60,627 bases of DNA from Phycisphaerae bacterium (GCA_002717655.1 PBAY01000013.1:1-60627); one strand, 5' to 3'. Shown: positions 26,069 through 35,450, counted from the first letter of the stretch. The notes: a model not told the origin generated them from the letters alone. A program made the numbers and translations.

Positions 26069-26956
26069 TCAGTCATAAGCCGCTGTCATCGGTGGCATAC
26101 GGCTTGTTTCAAGAAGCAGATTGGTGACGATGCGGAAGTTCGACTGGGTGCGATGACGTTCTGCAAAGAAGAAATCCAACTCATAGACCTCGCCGTCCTC
26201 GAGACCCAGCCGATCCAGATCAATCGTCTGGTCCACTGCAGGATGCACGCCCCCGATATCGATGACCAACTGGCCGTTCACGAATACCCAGACGTCATCA
26301 TCACCGGTGAATCGGAAATGATTGTCCTGACTGGCGTCATAGGTGAACTCCGTATGAAGCTCAAACGTGAAGTGGAAGTTGTGATCAGGCGTTCCACCCG
26401 GGTTGCCGAACAGTTCACCATCAATGGGGAAGAAACCACCCCGCTGGCTGTACAACGGATCGGTCTTGTCATCAAAGACATAACTGCCATCGGACTGACG
26501 ATTGAAAGTCAAGGTAAGCGGCTTGGACATGTTCACACCGGGCTCGTCGCGATACCACTGATTGAACGAATCCGCTGACTGAATTCCACCTGTATCCGAA
26601 CCGCCCTTGCGACCTCGACGATCTCCCAGACTCTGGTCATAGACCGTCCAGCAGATCGGTCGATACTCCGCATCCTTCCATTGACGTCTTACGTAGTAGC
26701 CCTGGCCGGTATAGACCGGCCGGCCGTCATCGCCGAGTTGTTCTGCGACATTGCCGCAGAAGTGCTTGAATCCACCATCCGGCTGGCGCTCGAAGTCCGG
26801 GTGTCCTCCAGCGGCGGTTCGTTCCTTGAAATCCCGTACCACACCGGTCAACTCGATGACCTCGGGCGGGGCCTCATCGGCCTGAATTCGCATGGCCCCC
26901 ATCTCCAGGGGAATCAGCAGTGAGACGACGGCGATAAGTGGATAGACAGGGCGCAT
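26069..26956 (-). CDS. Secreted fibro-slime domain protein
   Basis: 295 residues from ATG 26956, which has GGAGG 7 nt upstream; an ATG 26992 is less likely. A signal peptide (VYPLIAVVSLLIPLEMGAM) precedes the fibro-slime domain: VIELTGVVRDFKERTAAGGHPDFE, NQWYRDEPGVNMSKPLTLTF, then the PA14-like core FRFTGDDDVWVFVNGQLVID and LDFFFAERHRTQSNFRI. These domains occur in slime-mould and bacterial surface proteins and probably bind carbohydrate with calcium (DDDVW). It is a secreted adhesion or glycan-binding candidate. It is divergent from murA with about 290 bp between. Confidence 0.92.
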   Translation of the reverse strand: MRPVYPLIAVVSLLIPLEMGAMRIQADEAPPEVIELTGVVRDFKERTAAGGHPDFERQPDGGFKHFCGNVAEQLGDDGRPVYTGQGYYVRRQWKDAEYRPICWTVYDQSLGDRRGRKGGSDTGGIQSADSFNQWYRDEPGVNMSKPLTLTFNRQSDGSYVFDDKTDPLYSQRGGFFPIDGELFGNPGGTPDHNFHFTFELHTEFTYDASQDNHFRFTGDDDVWVFVNGQLVIDIGGVHPAVDQTIDLDRLGLEDGEVYELDFFFAERHRTQSNFRIVTNLLLETSRMPPMTAAYD

Positions 26957-27247
26957 GGCGAATCCTCCGCGACAGAAATGAGGGGTGTTCATTTCAAACT
27001 ACGATTCGAGCGCTGCAGACATGTGCCGCCGATTGCCGAAGCAATGAAAAGAGGCCGGGGGGCTAGGGGTTGTACCGAAAAGTGGGGCCAGCACTACCGG
27101 ATCCCTTACCCATGACCCCGTCTCACGGTACGATCGGCCTGAGACATTCACAGGGGTGGACCAGAAGGAGCTGGCCCCCTGTTTGCCACAGGATCGTTCA
27201 TCTCTGGCAGACACCTCATCGCTCCAACGGACTGGATCATCACACAC
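26957..27247. promoter_or_regulatory. Divergent region between fibro-slime gene and murA, with imperfect hairpin
   Basis: No gene. At 27151-27181 an imperfect inverted repeat (CAGGGG...CCAG / CTGG...CCCCTG) with an AAGGAG loop precedes murA by 67 nt. It is followed by GTTTGCC, not a U-tract, so terminator function is doubtful; it may be a structured 5' UTR element. Promoters for both genes are expected here but not identified. Confidence 0.3.
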
Positions 27248-28579
27248 ATGGACGCTTTCAGAATTACCGGCGGCACACGACTCAGTGGCCGTATTCGCGT
27301 AGACGGTTCCAAGAACGCCGCCCTCCCCGAAATGGCGGCGGCATTGATGGCCCAGACCCCCGTCCAATTGAGAGGCCTGCCACAGCTCTCGGACATCGAC
27401 AACATGGTCACCCTCATGACCGAACTGGGTTGTGAGATCGAACGAGACGGAGAAGACGTGAGAATCGTCAATTCCGGCAATGGTTCCTGGCATGCCCGTT
27501 ACGAGATCGTCAAGACGATGCGGGCAAGCATCTGTGTTCTGGGCCCGCTTCTTGCCCGATACGGCAAGGCCAGAGTCGCCATGCCCGGCGGCTGCGCGAT
27601 CGGAGACCGCCCCGTTGATCTGCACCTGAGAGGAATGGAAGCGCTGGGTGCGACCGTTGAACTCGATGGCGGCGACATCGTTGTGGAAGCCAAGCGCCTC
27701 AAGGGTGCGACCGTGTTTCTCGGTGGCCCCTTTGGCTCGACGGTACTGGGTACTGCCAACGTCATGTGCGCGGCGACTCATGCGGAAGGTGTCACAGTCA
27801 TTGAATCAGCCGCCTGCGAACCGGAAATCATGGATCTTGCCGACATGCTCAACAGGATGGGTGCTTCCATCACTGGGGCTGGCACCCCACGCATCACCAT
27901 CCGTGGCAAGGGATCACTGCAGGGTTGCGACCATCGGGTCATGCCTGATCGCATCGTGGCAGGCACGATTGCCATCGCCTCGGCCATCACCAATGGCGAT
28001 GTGATCATTGATGACTTTCCCTATGACCATCTGCTGGCGGTCATCGACAGACTCAATGCAACCGGAGTCCGCGTTCATCGAGAAGATGAAGCTCAGCCTG
28101 CAAGTCGCTGCACCGTGAAGGTGACGAGTGATCGACGTCTTGAGCCCGTCCTCTTCACGACCCAACCTTACCCCGGCTTCCCTACCGATCTGCAGGCTCA
28201 GATGATGACCCTGCTTTGCTTTGCCGATGGCAACAGCATCGTCACGGAAAAGATCTTCCCAGACCGCTTCCTCCATGTTTCAGAACTGGTTCGAATGGGC
28301 GCGAAGGTCTATCGTCAGGGTGGCACCGTCGTCGTCCAGGGTGTTCAACGTCTCGTCGGGGCACCAGTCATGGCCAGCGATCTCCGCGGTTCCGCCAGCC
28401 TGGTTCTGGCTGGACTGGCAGCCGAGGGTGAAACCACCGTCAGCCGGATCTACCACCTCGACCGTGGCTACTGCCATCTGGAAACGCAATTGAACAGCCT
28501 CGGGGCACAGATCGAGCGTTTTGATCCTGACGCGACTGTTGCCGCGTCCGAGGACAAGATCAAGTCAACATCCTATTGA
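27248..28579 (+). CDS. murA: UDP-N-acetylglucosamine 1-carboxyvinyltransferase
   Basis: 443 residues. The N-terminus is canonical for MurA (FRITGGTRLSGRIRVDGSKNAALP). The loop LPGGCAIG-type motif appears as MPGGCAIGDRPVDLH with Cys116, the residue equivalent to the fosfomycin target Cys115 of E. coli. Asp/Glu residues of the active site lie in GYPGFPTDLQAQMM-like segment (PYPGFPTDLQAQMMTLLC) and RGSASLVLAGLAAEG. It transfers enolpyruvate to UDP-GlcNAc, the first committed step of peptidoglycan synthesis, in the cytoplasm. Its presence with MurD indicates a peptidoglycan wall. The C-terminus extends about 20 residues beyond E. coli MurA. It overlaps the convergent SpoU gene by 15 nt. Confidence 0.97.
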   Translation: MDAFRITGGTRLSGRIRVDGSKNAALPEMAAALMAQTPVQLRGLPQLSDIDNMVTLMTELGCEIERDGEDVRIVNSGNGSWHARYEIVKTMRASICVLGPLLARYGKARVAMPGGCAIGDRPVDLHLRGMEALGATVELDGGDIVVEAKRLKGATVFLGGPFGSTVLGTANVMCAATHAEGVTVIESAACEPEIMDLADMLNRMGASITGAGTPRITIRGKGSLQGCDHRVMPDRIVAGTIAIASAITNGDVIIDDFPYDHLLAVIDRLNATGVRVHREDEAQPASRCTVKVTSDRRLEPVLFTTQPYPGFPTDLQAQMMTLLCFADGNSIVTEKIFPDRFLHVSELVRMGAKVYRQGGTVVVQGVQRLVGAPVMASDLRGSASLVLAGLAAEGETTVSRIYHLDRGYCHLETQLNSLGAQIERFDPDATVAASEDKIKSTSY

Positions 28580-29419
28580 CCTCTGATCACGCTGCTCGCT
28601 GATCACACGCGACCGTTCCCAGAGCAGAATTGCAGCAGCCGTCGCTACATTCAATGACGGTACACCGATGGACATCGGAATCTCAACGATCGAACTGCAG
28701 GCCTCAAGGGTACGTTCATCAAGACCACTTCCTTCAGGCCCCATCACGATGGCCAGCCGATCAGGCTGACCGGTTGAGGTTGCCGGCACTGATCGCGAAT
28801 CGCACTCAGCAGCCCAGACCTGCATGCCGAGTGATGTACGCAGCAAGCCCAGAGTCGCCACCCAGTCCTCGGCAATGGCCCAGGGCATTCCAAGGACATG
28901 CCCCATGGAAACCCGGATGGCTTTTCGATACAGCGGATCACAGCAGTTGGCATTCAGAATGACGGCATCTACCCCGAAGGCCGCTGCATTACGAAACAAA
29001 CTGCCCATGTTGTCGACATTGGTGATGCCGGTAGCCATGAGCAAGGTGCAGCGGTTCGAGTTCTTGAATCCAGCAAGCAGCGTTGAGGCGTCCAGCTCCT
29101 CTGACGAAGGCCTGTGCCCCGTTGCAAGCACGCCTCTATGGACGTGGAATCCTGCAATTCGACCCATCAACTCAAGATCAGCGATGTAGATCGGAACCGC
29201 ATCGGGAAGATTAGCAAGCGCCCCTTCCAACCGACTGAACTTCTCCGGAGACAGAAGCAAGGCGTGAAGACGTTCCGGTTGCCGAAGCAGTCGCTGAAGG
29301 ACCAGCTCGGACTCAGCCATGAACAGACCATCACGCCCTCGTAGATCGCGGTCGCGGACATCGCGAAATGGCTCGATCCGTGGATCGTCAAGCGAGTCGA
29401 TCTGATGCGGTCCGTTCAC
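28565..29419 (-). CDS. TrmH/SpoU-family RNA 2'-O-methyltransferase
   Basis: 284 residues. An N-terminal substrate-binding domain (RDRDLRGRDGLFMAESELVLQRLL) precedes the SPOUT knot. Motifs: motif 1 NVDNMGSLFRNAAAFGVDAV, motif 2 IVMGPEGSGLDERTLEAC and motif 3 IPMSIGVPSLNVATAAAILL. It methylates a ribose in rRNA or tRNA with SAM; the target cannot be told. Start GTG 29419 overlaps the MlaD stop by 4 nt, so it is translated with the lipid transport operon, although no functional link is known. Confidence 0.92.
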   Translation of the reverse strand: MNGPHQIDSLDDPRIEPFRDVRDRDLRGRDGLFMAESELVLQRLLRQPERLHALLLSPEKFSRLEGALANLPDAVPIYIADLELMGRIAGFHVHRGVLATGHRPSSEELDASTLLAGFKNSNRCTLLMATGITNVDNMGSLFRNAAAFGVDAVILNANCCDPLYRKAIRVSMGHVLGMPWAIAEDWVATLGLLRTSLGMQVWAAECDSRSVPATSTGQPDRLAIVMGPEGSGLDERTLEACSSIVEIPMSIGVPSLNVATAAAILLWERSRVISEQRDQRSIGC

Positions 29420-30810
29420 GAACCTGGCGCATCGGAATTCTGGGACTGATCCCCTCGGAGAATCTCCATCAGCTGCTGCTGTGCTCGTTCATAGCGACGG
29501 AAACTTTCCACGAGGTTGTCACGGATCATCATCAGATCCTCATCGTCAGCGGACACCTCATCGCCACGAACTTCAAGCAGTCGCTGCAGAGATCCCGTGG
29601 CAGATCTGAGATCCGCTGCACCAAAGGAGAAGTTTCGAGCTGCCTCGTAGAGGAGCTCATTGCCGTATTCCTTGTCAGTAGGCCGATACAGCAGGCGCCA
29701 TGGACTGGATGAAATCTCAGCAATCGCCCTGTTGAGCTGTTGGGAACCGACATTCAGATTGGCAAGGGTCTGCCCGAGATTCTGCAACATCAAGGGAGAC
29801 TGATTCTCCATGTCCGCAATGACCGTATCCAGATTTGCAAGTGCCGACCTTCCAGAATCAAGAATCGCTGTGACCTTGGAGGACCATTCCTCATTCGCCG
29901 TACGTGTGAAATCGGCCACATCTGAAACGATGGCATTCAACTTCTCTTCATTGTCACGGACGATGCGATTCACCCGTTCCATCGTGGAATCAAGATTGGA
30001 CAAGGTCGAGGAGATCTCATTGGACCACGAAGAACTCCATCGATCCTCTGCATCTGCGATCATGGCATCGATATTGGACAACGCACGCTTTACTTCCTCT
30101 GAAGATGGCGCTCCAAGAACCCACTGCAGGATGTAACCATCCGTCTTCAGCCTGGTCGAGATGTCACTGAAATTGGCAAGCGTCTGATCGAGATCCGCAT
30201 CAGCCTGAGCACCAAGCAGTGCCTCGAACATGCCGCCCTGACCATTGAGTTTCTCACTGATCTCATCCACATTTATCAGAGTCGAAGCGACATGTTCCGA
30301 AGATTCAGGACCCAGCAGGGAACCGAGCATGCCTGTCGAACCCGTACCGTCGAACGACTCCCCCGGCTTCAACAGCATGCCTGGAGCCTTCTTTGAATCC
30401 CAAGGCTTGTTGGCCGCGTCAAACCCGACTGATGAAATCGATATCGCCGAGTCAGCACTGATCAGACCATTCTTGATCGTCGCCACCGCATTGGAATACA
30501 AGGCGATATCAGCGGGTATCGAGAACGTCACATCAATCACTTCAACCGGCTTGTCTGAAGCAGTCTCGAATGAAACCTGATCAACCTGACCGACCTTGAT
30601 GCCTCCGACTCGTACCTCAGAACCCGTCTGGAGATAGCCGACCCCATCGACCACTGAGAAGGTCGTTCGATAGGAAACAAGCGACGGACCGAATACCTTG
30701 GTCCAGAGATCGCCGAGCATGAAGATCACGACCAGACCGACGATCAATGCAAGGGTGACGAAAATGCCCGCCTTCATGTTGTTGGCCTGCCTGAGAGAAT
30801 CGTTGCTCAT
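29416..30810 (-). CDS. MlaD/MCE-domain lipid transport protein
   Basis: 464 residues. One N-terminal membrane helix (FVTLALIVGLVVIFMLGDLW) is followed by a single MCE domain (about 43-125; GVGYLQTGSEVRVGGIKVGQ), then a long helical region with heptads and repeated segments about N-to-D-rich helices (LSNIDAMIADAEDRWSS, LDSTMERVNRIVRDNEEKL, LANLDTVIADMENQSPLML). This resembles the helical tails of MCE proteins that form channels across the periplasm. It should bind phospholipid for transport between membranes. It is downstream of the MlaF-like ATPase with a 4-nt overlap. A permease (MlaE) is not in this operon. Confidence 0.93.
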   Translation of the reverse strand: MSNDSLRQANNMKAGIFVTLALIVGLVVIFMLGDLWTKVFGPSLVSYRTTFSVVDGVGYLQTGSEVRVGGIKVGQVDQVSFETASDKPVEVIDVTFSIPADIALYSNAVATIKNGLISADSAISISSVGFDAANKPWDSKKAPGMLLKPGESFDGTGSTGMLGSLLGPESSEHVASTLINVDEISEKLNGQGGMFEALLGAQADADLDQTLANFSDISTRLKTDGYILQWVLGAPSSEEVKRALSNIDAMIADAEDRWSSSWSNEISSTLSNLDSTMERVNRIVRDNEEKLNAIVSDVADFTRTANEEWSSKVTAILDSGRSALANLDTVIADMENQSPLMLQNLGQTLANLNVGSQQLNRAIAEISSSPWRLLYRPTDKEYGNELLYEAARNFSFGAADLRSATGSLQRLLEVRGDEVSADDEDLMMIRDNLVESFRRYERAQQQLMEILRGDQSQNSDAPGS

Positions 30811-31787
30811 GACTTGTCCTGTTCTTGTTTATCTCGATGCGGCAAGAGCTTCCCCAGGAAACTCTTGGGTTCGTCGGGATTCGGTACCCGACGAGTTGTC
30901 TGAATGGAACGTCCGCCCGTCAATTTACTGTTGTCGATTCCGAGCAGATCAGCGGCATAGCTGCTCTCCCCTGTGGATTCCTCGGTCAAGGGTCCTTCCG
31001 CATCACCTCGAAGGAACTGGCGGATCAACTTCTGATCCTCCGTCAGTTCACTCATACGATCCTCGGGCCAGTCCCTCAACTCCTCGAAAGCTTCTCGCTT
31101 GTCCAGCATCAACACACGGCCCTTGTTCAACATGGCCATGCGGTCAGCGATCGTGAAGGCGGAATCCATTTCGTGGGTCACGACCACACTCGCCACGCCA
31201 AGCTTTTGAGTCAGATCGATGATGAGCCGGTCAATTGCAGCCGAGGTCACTGGATCCAATCCTGCACTGGGCTCGTCATAGAAAAGGATCTTTGGATCAA
31301 GTGCCAAGGCTCTGGCCAATCCTGCACGCTTTTTCATTCCGCCACTGATCTGAGCTGGAAACTTGTGGGCGGCTTCCCGAAGATCCACCAGTTCGAGCTT
31401 GATCTTGACCATGAAATCAATGATCGCCGCATCAAGATCGGTGTGCTCCTCGAGAATCAAGGCCACGTTGTCACCAACAGAGAGTGACTGGAACAGGGCG
31501 CCTGACTGGAACAGAATGCCGAACTTCTTGCGGATCTCATCGAGATCTTCTTCCGACAACTCCGCGAGCACCTCACCAAACAGACGAACCTTTCCTTCAT
31601 CTGGATGAAGCGAACCAACCATGTGACGCAGAAGTGTTGACTTGCCACAGCCGGAGCCGCCCATGATGACCATGGTTTCACCAGCCTTGACATGCAGATT
31701 GATGCCATCGAGCACGGTCTGATCACCGAATCTCTTGACGAGATTCTCGATCTCAATGACATGTTCCTCTTGCCCGTCAGTTGACAT
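30807..31787 (-). CDS. ABC transporter ATPase, MlaF-like
   Basis: 326 residues. Walker A is GGSGCGKSTLLRHMVG, the signature is ISGGMKKRAGLARALAL and Walker B is ILFYDEPSAGLDP; the MKKR signature after SGG is typical of MlaF-type ATPases. An unusual C-terminal extension of about 75 residues contains LRGDAEGPLTEESTGESSYA and a basic tail with RRVPNPDEPKSFLGKLLPHRD. It powers MCE-based phospholipid transport at the inner membrane. It overlaps MlaD by 4 nt and the DUF4190 gene by 11 nt. Confidence 0.93.
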   Translation of the reverse strand: MSTDGQEEHVIEIENLVKRFGDQTVLDGINLHVKAGETMVIMGGSGCGKSTLLRHMVGSLHPDEGKVRLFGEVLAELSEEDLDEIRKKFGILFQSGALFQSLSVGDNVALILEEHTDLDAAIIDFMVKIKLELVDLREAAHKFPAQISGGMKKRAGLARALALDPKILFYDEPSAGLDPVTSAAIDRLIIDLTQKLGVASVVVTHEMDSAFTIADRMAMLNKGRVLMLDKREAFEELRDWPEDRMSELTEDQKLIRQFLRGDAEGPLTEESTGESSYAADLLGIDNSKLTGGRSIQTTRRVPNPDEPKSFLGKLLPHRDKQEQDKS

Positions 31788-32430
31788 CGTCGTCCTCTTG
31801 GCTGTTCAAGGCTTCATCACGTGCCGCAGCTGGGAACACCAGAACCGGATCCTCTCCGATACGAATCCAGCTGAATCTCATCACGACTGAAGGAATGCCA
31901 CCTTCGGGTTTGCGATCCAGCAGGACATACTCAGCCTTGCCAGAAACAAGATTCTGGCTGAACTGCAGTTGATAGGGTAACTGAATGGCACCACCGTCGG
32001 CAGTCCAGACCGCTTCGCCATCCGGATCCTGCATGATCGAGACCAACGTGCCATAACGCGTACCCAGAGACTGGAGGAATGTGGAAGCCTCCGCTGCAGT
32101 TCCCCCCTCGAAGGCATCCATGAAACCCTGAATGTCACCCGCCTGCCCTGCCTGAATCGCCCCGATTGGACCTTTCAGCAAGGGCTCTCGAACCCAGTTG
32201 TTCCACCCGATCAAACCCACCGTGACCAGTGGGGTGACGATGGAACCCATGATGATCGCCGCAATGGCAATTCGCCGACCACGGCGACCCGTCTGCCGAA
32301 TGTCACGCAAGGCAAAGAAGCCAAGTACGACTCCCAGAAGGGTTACGACCGGGCAGAGTCCTACCGAACATGCCAGTGCGGTCAACGACCAGAGACTCAA
32401 CGGTTGAGGCGATTGGGCTGGCTGATTCAT
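31777..32430 (-). CDS. DUF4190-containing membrane protein (second copy)
   Basis: 217 residues. Two hydrophobic segments (about 12-36 and 49-73) flank the charged turn RDIRQTGRRGRRIAIAA, the pattern of DUF4190, followed by a soluble extracytoplasmic domain (about 80-210). It is a paralogue of the adjacent gene 32427-33131. The soluble part (FLQSLGTRYGTLVSIMQDPD, LPYQLQFSQNLVSGKAEYVL) resembles small beta-rich domains of unknown role. It lies upstream of and overlaps the MlaF-like gene. A role in the lipid transporter is possible but only from context. Confidence 0.8.
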   Translation of the reverse strand: MNQPAQSPQPLSLWSLTALACSVGLCPVVTLLGVVLGFFALRDIRQTGRRGRRIAIAAIIMGSIVTPLVTVGLIGWNNWVREPLLKGPIGAIQAGQAGDIQGFMDAFEGGTAAEASTFLQSLGTRYGTLVSIMQDPDGEAVWTADGGAIQLPYQLQFSQNLVSGKAEYVLLDRKPEGGIPSVVMRFSWIRIGEDPVLVFPAAARDEALNSQEDDDVN

Positions 32431-33131
32431 GACTTGGAACTCTCGGCTTCATCAGCATCATCTTCCGGTGATGCAGATGCAGATGCGGGGATCGTGATGT
32501 CAAGATCAACATCTTCGATCTTCAAGTTCTGGATTCTGGCTCTGAGATTGAAATCACCGCTAGTCTCGATGATCAATCGACTTGATCCATTTCGGCTGCC
32601 TCCATCGAACTCCAGCAGAAGCCATACCTGCATGGGGGGCTGCATGAGGGATCCACCTGTGGCTGGGCTGATCTTGCCGACCTGCAGTGATTTCAACTGA
32701 CCCAGTCTCTGCGTCAATTCAGTCCCGAAGGCCTGAACTTCAGAAACAGAGATCGGTGTACCTGCGAGATCCCAATGAGCCAGGGCCTCGGCGTCATTGC
32801 CCTGCCCCGCTTCCACGAGAAATCCATGAAGCGACTCCGTGATCGCCTGCTTGCGCCAGACATGCAGTTCATCGGCCAGACGTTCCATCAGGATCATGCC
32901 ACCAAGACTCACCAGAAGCCCTGCCACCACAGCAATTCTGGCCAACTTCCTGCCTCGAAGAAGCCCTCCGGAATTCCTGATTCGGCTCAAGGCCATCAGG
33001 CCAAGCACACAGCCCACCAGGCTGACTGGAGGACATGGAATACAGGCTGCGATGATCGCCAGCACAGCCAGGCTTGAGAGCTTGGAGACCGGTGTGGTGG
33101 AAGATGTTGGAGGTTGCTGATCTTGGGTCAT
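32427..33131 (-). CDS. DUF4190-containing membrane protein (first copy)
   Basis: 234 residues. Same plan as its neighbour: two N-terminal membrane segments with the turn SRIRNSGGLLRGRKLARIAV, then a soluble domain (FGTELTQRLGQLKSLQVGKI, MQVWLLLEFDGGSRNGSSRL) and an acidic Ser/Glu/Asp tail (SASASPEDDADEAESSKS). The two proteins share the same fold pattern, including a Q/LG-TELTQRLG-like helix, indicating tandem duplication. It is the first gene of the operon DUF4190-DUF4190-MlaF-MlaD-SpoU. Function unknown. Confidence 0.8.
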   Translation of the reverse strand: MTQDQQPPTSSTTPVSKLSSLAVLAIIAACIPCPPVSLVGCVLGLMALSRIRNSGGLLRGRKLARIAVVAGLLVSLGGMILMERLADELHVWRKQAITESLHGFLVEAGQGNDAEALAHWDLAGTPISVSEVQAFGTELTQRLGQLKSLQVGKISPATGGSLMQPPMQVWLLLEFDGGSRNGSSRLIIETSGDFNLRARIQNLKIEDVDLDITIPASASASPEDDADEAESSKS

Positions 33132-33213
33132 GGTGAGTCCATCTGGTTGGATGAGCGATGGTAGCCCGTTGAGGCCCAGTCCGTCGATTTTCGACTCCCC
33201 TTACACTCACAGC

Positions 33214-34482
33214 ATGCCTGTCCTTCCCACATCCGACACACACTGCACCGTGATGGGCCTGGGCCGCTTCGGGGGTGGACAAGGCGTCACCCAGTGGCTG
33301 CTGAAACAGGGCTGTCAGATCTGCCTGACTGATCTGGCTTCGGATTCCCAACTGCAGGATGCCATGAAGCCACTGCTCCCCGCTTGTGGAACAGGCCAGT
33401 TGAGAACGGTGTTCGGCAGACATGATGAATCCGACTTCCAGAATACGGATCTCGTCCTTGCCAACCCTGCTGTACCGACCCCATGGAACAATCCGTACCT
33501 GATGGCGGCACGTGAAGCAGGGGTTCCCATCACCACCGAGATCCGCCTGCTGACGGAACGACTGGATCGCAATCGTGTGATCGGCGTGACCGGAACCAAT
33601 GGGAAATCAACGACGGCATCCATGATTCATCATGCAATGCGTGCCCTTGGAATCCCCTGCTTGCTGGGAGGCAACATCGGTGGAAGTCTTCTTCCACGGA
33701 TCAATGAAATCGATCGCGAACACTGGATCGTGCTGGAACTTTCAAGCGCCATGCTCTGGTGGCTTGGAGACGAAGCTGGCGAGGGCTGGTCACCAGGGAC
33801 AGCGGTTACGACGAACATCGCACCCAATCATCTTGACTGGCATGAGACGGAAACACACTATCGTCGATGCAAACAGAACATCACTCGATTCCAGTCCACC
33901 GGTGACACGAACTTCACAGGAGCCGAAGTCCCGGATCAGGACATCAGTCTCATCATTCCCGGCCGTCACAATCAGGCCAATGCGGCATTGGCCTCTCAGG
34001 TCGTTGCCGAATTGGGCGGCGTAACTCTTCCAAATGCCGCTCAGGCACTGCATGACTTTCCGGGTCTGCCCCATCGTCTGCAGGCCGTCGATCTCCAGGG
34101 TCGGATCTTCAACGACTCGAAGGCGACCACACCTGAAGCCACCCTTCTTGCGGTCGAGGCGCTTGGCCCCGGGCGGAATCACATCCATCTGATCGCGGGT
34201 GGATATGACAAGGGTGTCTCACTGCTGCAGATTGCTGGATTGGCCGCTGATCTTGGAGGCCTGTACACGATCGGCAGCACCGGACCGGCCCTGAATGAAG
34301 CTGCTGGAGACCGAAGCAGAAACTGCGGCACGCTTGAAGTTGCGGTGAAGAGTGCATTTGAAAGCATGAAGGAAGGCGATGTGCTGCTGCTCAGCCCTGG
34401 CTGCGCCTCATGGGATCAATTCCCTCACTTCGAAGCACGGGGTGAAGCCTTCATGTCACTCATCCACGATCAGCAGGGCTGA
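33214..34482 (+). CDS. murD: UDP-N-acetylmuramoylalanine-D-glutamate ligase
   Basis: 422 residues from ATG 33214; the frame opens at 33130 but upstream residues are unlike MurD. A Rossmann-like N-terminal domain (CTVMGLGRFGGGQGVTQWLL) is followed by the ATP-binding loop GVTGTNGKSTTASMIHHAM, NIAPNHLDWH and the C-terminal domain (LPHRLQAVDLQGRIFNDSKA, HLIAGGYDKG). It adds D-glutamate to UDP-MurNAc-L-alanine in peptidoglycan synthesis. The N-terminal GLGRFGGG loop replaces the usual GLGxSGxA. It overlaps the convergent pyrD by 13 nt and is not in a dcw cluster here. Confidence 0.95.
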   Translation: MPVLPTSDTHCTVMGLGRFGGGQGVTQWLLKQGCQICLTDLASDSQLQDAMKPLLPACGTGQLRTVFGRHDESDFQNTDLVLANPAVPTPWNNPYLMAAREAGVPITTEIRLLTERLDRNRVIGVTGTNGKSTTASMIHHAMRALGIPCLLGGNIGGSLLPRINEIDREHWIVLELSSAMLWWLGDEAGEGWSPGTAVTTNIAPNHLDWHETETHYRRCKQNITRFQSTGDTNFTGAEVPDQDISLIIPGRHNQANAALASQVVAELGGVTLPNAAQALHDFPGLPHRLQAVDLQGRIFNDSKATTPEATLLAVEALGPGRNHIHLIAGGYDKGVSLLQIAGLAADLGGLYTIGSTGPALNEAAGDRSRNCGTLEVAVKSAFESMKEGDVLLLSPGCASWDQFPHFEARGEAFMSLIHDQQG

Positions 34483-35420
34483 ATTGGATCCTTTGACATG
34501 GCTCCAGTCAGCTCCGACAGGGAAGCAACGCCCTGACGTCTGACCCATTTGGAGAGACCACGACCTACACGTACTGCCAATCGCGGATCCACATACAGGG
34601 CTGTGGCCATTCCAATGGCTGACGCACCTGCAAGAATCAGCTCCGCTGCATCCTGCCATCTCATGACGCCACCAAGGCCGATGATTGCAGTGTTGTCATC
34701 CTTGCCGAGTTCAGCCCGGACTCCCGCAATCATTCTGACTGCAAGATGATGAATCGCAGGACCGCTCAAGCCTCCAGCCCTGTTCGAAAGACGCGGCCGA
34801 CGAGAATCAACATCAATACCCATGGCTGGCACGGTGTTGACCATGGTCAACCCATCCGCACCTGCTTCACGAGCTGCCATGGCGACGGGAAATCCCGGTG
34901 CCATTTCCAATGGCAGCTTCACCAACAGTGGAGTCGAAGGAAGCGACTCCCTGATGGCTGAAACCACTTCCTTCATGGCCAGCGGATCATCAGTGAACTG
35001 TCGACCGGTATGGGTATTGGGACATGAAAGGTTGGCCTCGACCAGTGGGATCGCTTCAACACCGTCAAACGCGCTGGCCATACTGACGTAGTCATCGATC
35101 GTATGACCTGCAATTGAACCAATGAACGTGACGCCGGAATCCTGAACTGCTTCGAGCTCTGGAACAACATCTGACATGAAGACGTCAAGGCCGGGATTGG
35201 CCAGCCCCACTGCATTCAACATTCCACCACGAACTTCCAGCACACGCCAAGGGGGATGCCCCTCACGAGGTTCAGGCGTGATCGACTTGGTCGTCACCGC
35301 ACCAAACGTGCCTGCAGGCACGGCCTGAAGTATCTCGGGTCCTGAGCCAGCTGCTCCCGCGGCGGCCACAAGCGGGCTACGCAGAGAAACGCCGGCAATG
35401 GTGAGTTCCATGCTGGACAT
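34470..35420 (-). CDS. pyrD: Dihydroorotate dehydrogenase (class 1)
   Basis: 316 residues. TIM-barrel motifs: SPLVAAAGAAGSG, GAVTTKSITPEPREGHPPWR (FMN and orotate contacts), GMLNAVGLANPG, and EANLSCPNTHTGRQF with the catalytic Cys that marks class 1 enzymes. IIGLGGVMRWQDAAELILAGA is the phosphate-binding end. It oxidises dihydroorotate to orotate in pyrimidine synthesis, in the cytoplasm. Residue differences place it nearer class 1B, but no PyrK subunit gene is adjacent. It lies 29 nt after the TPR-YggX gene. Confidence 0.93.
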   Translation of the reverse strand: MSSMELTIAGVSLRSPLVAAAGAAGSGPEILQAVPAGTFGAVTTKSITPEPREGHPPWRVLEVRGGMLNAVGLANPGLDVFMSDVVPELEAVQDSGVTFIGSIAGHTIDDYVSMASAFDGVEAIPLVEANLSCPNTHTGRQFTDDPLAMKEVVSAIRESLPSTPLLVKLPLEMAPGFPVAMAAREAGADGLTMVNTVPAMGIDVDSRRPRLSNRAGGLSGPAIHHLAVRMIAGVRAELGKDDNTAIIGLGGVMRWQDAAELILAGASAIGMATALYVDPRLAVRVGRGLSKWVRRQGVASLSELTGAMSKDPIQPC

Positions 35421-35450
35421 GATTGGAATGATACGGGTGAAGCCGGATTG

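Noticed and set aside
26999..27781. 260-codon minus-strand frame overlapping the murA start
   Set aside because: It is antisense to well-conserved murA and lacks any domain pattern.
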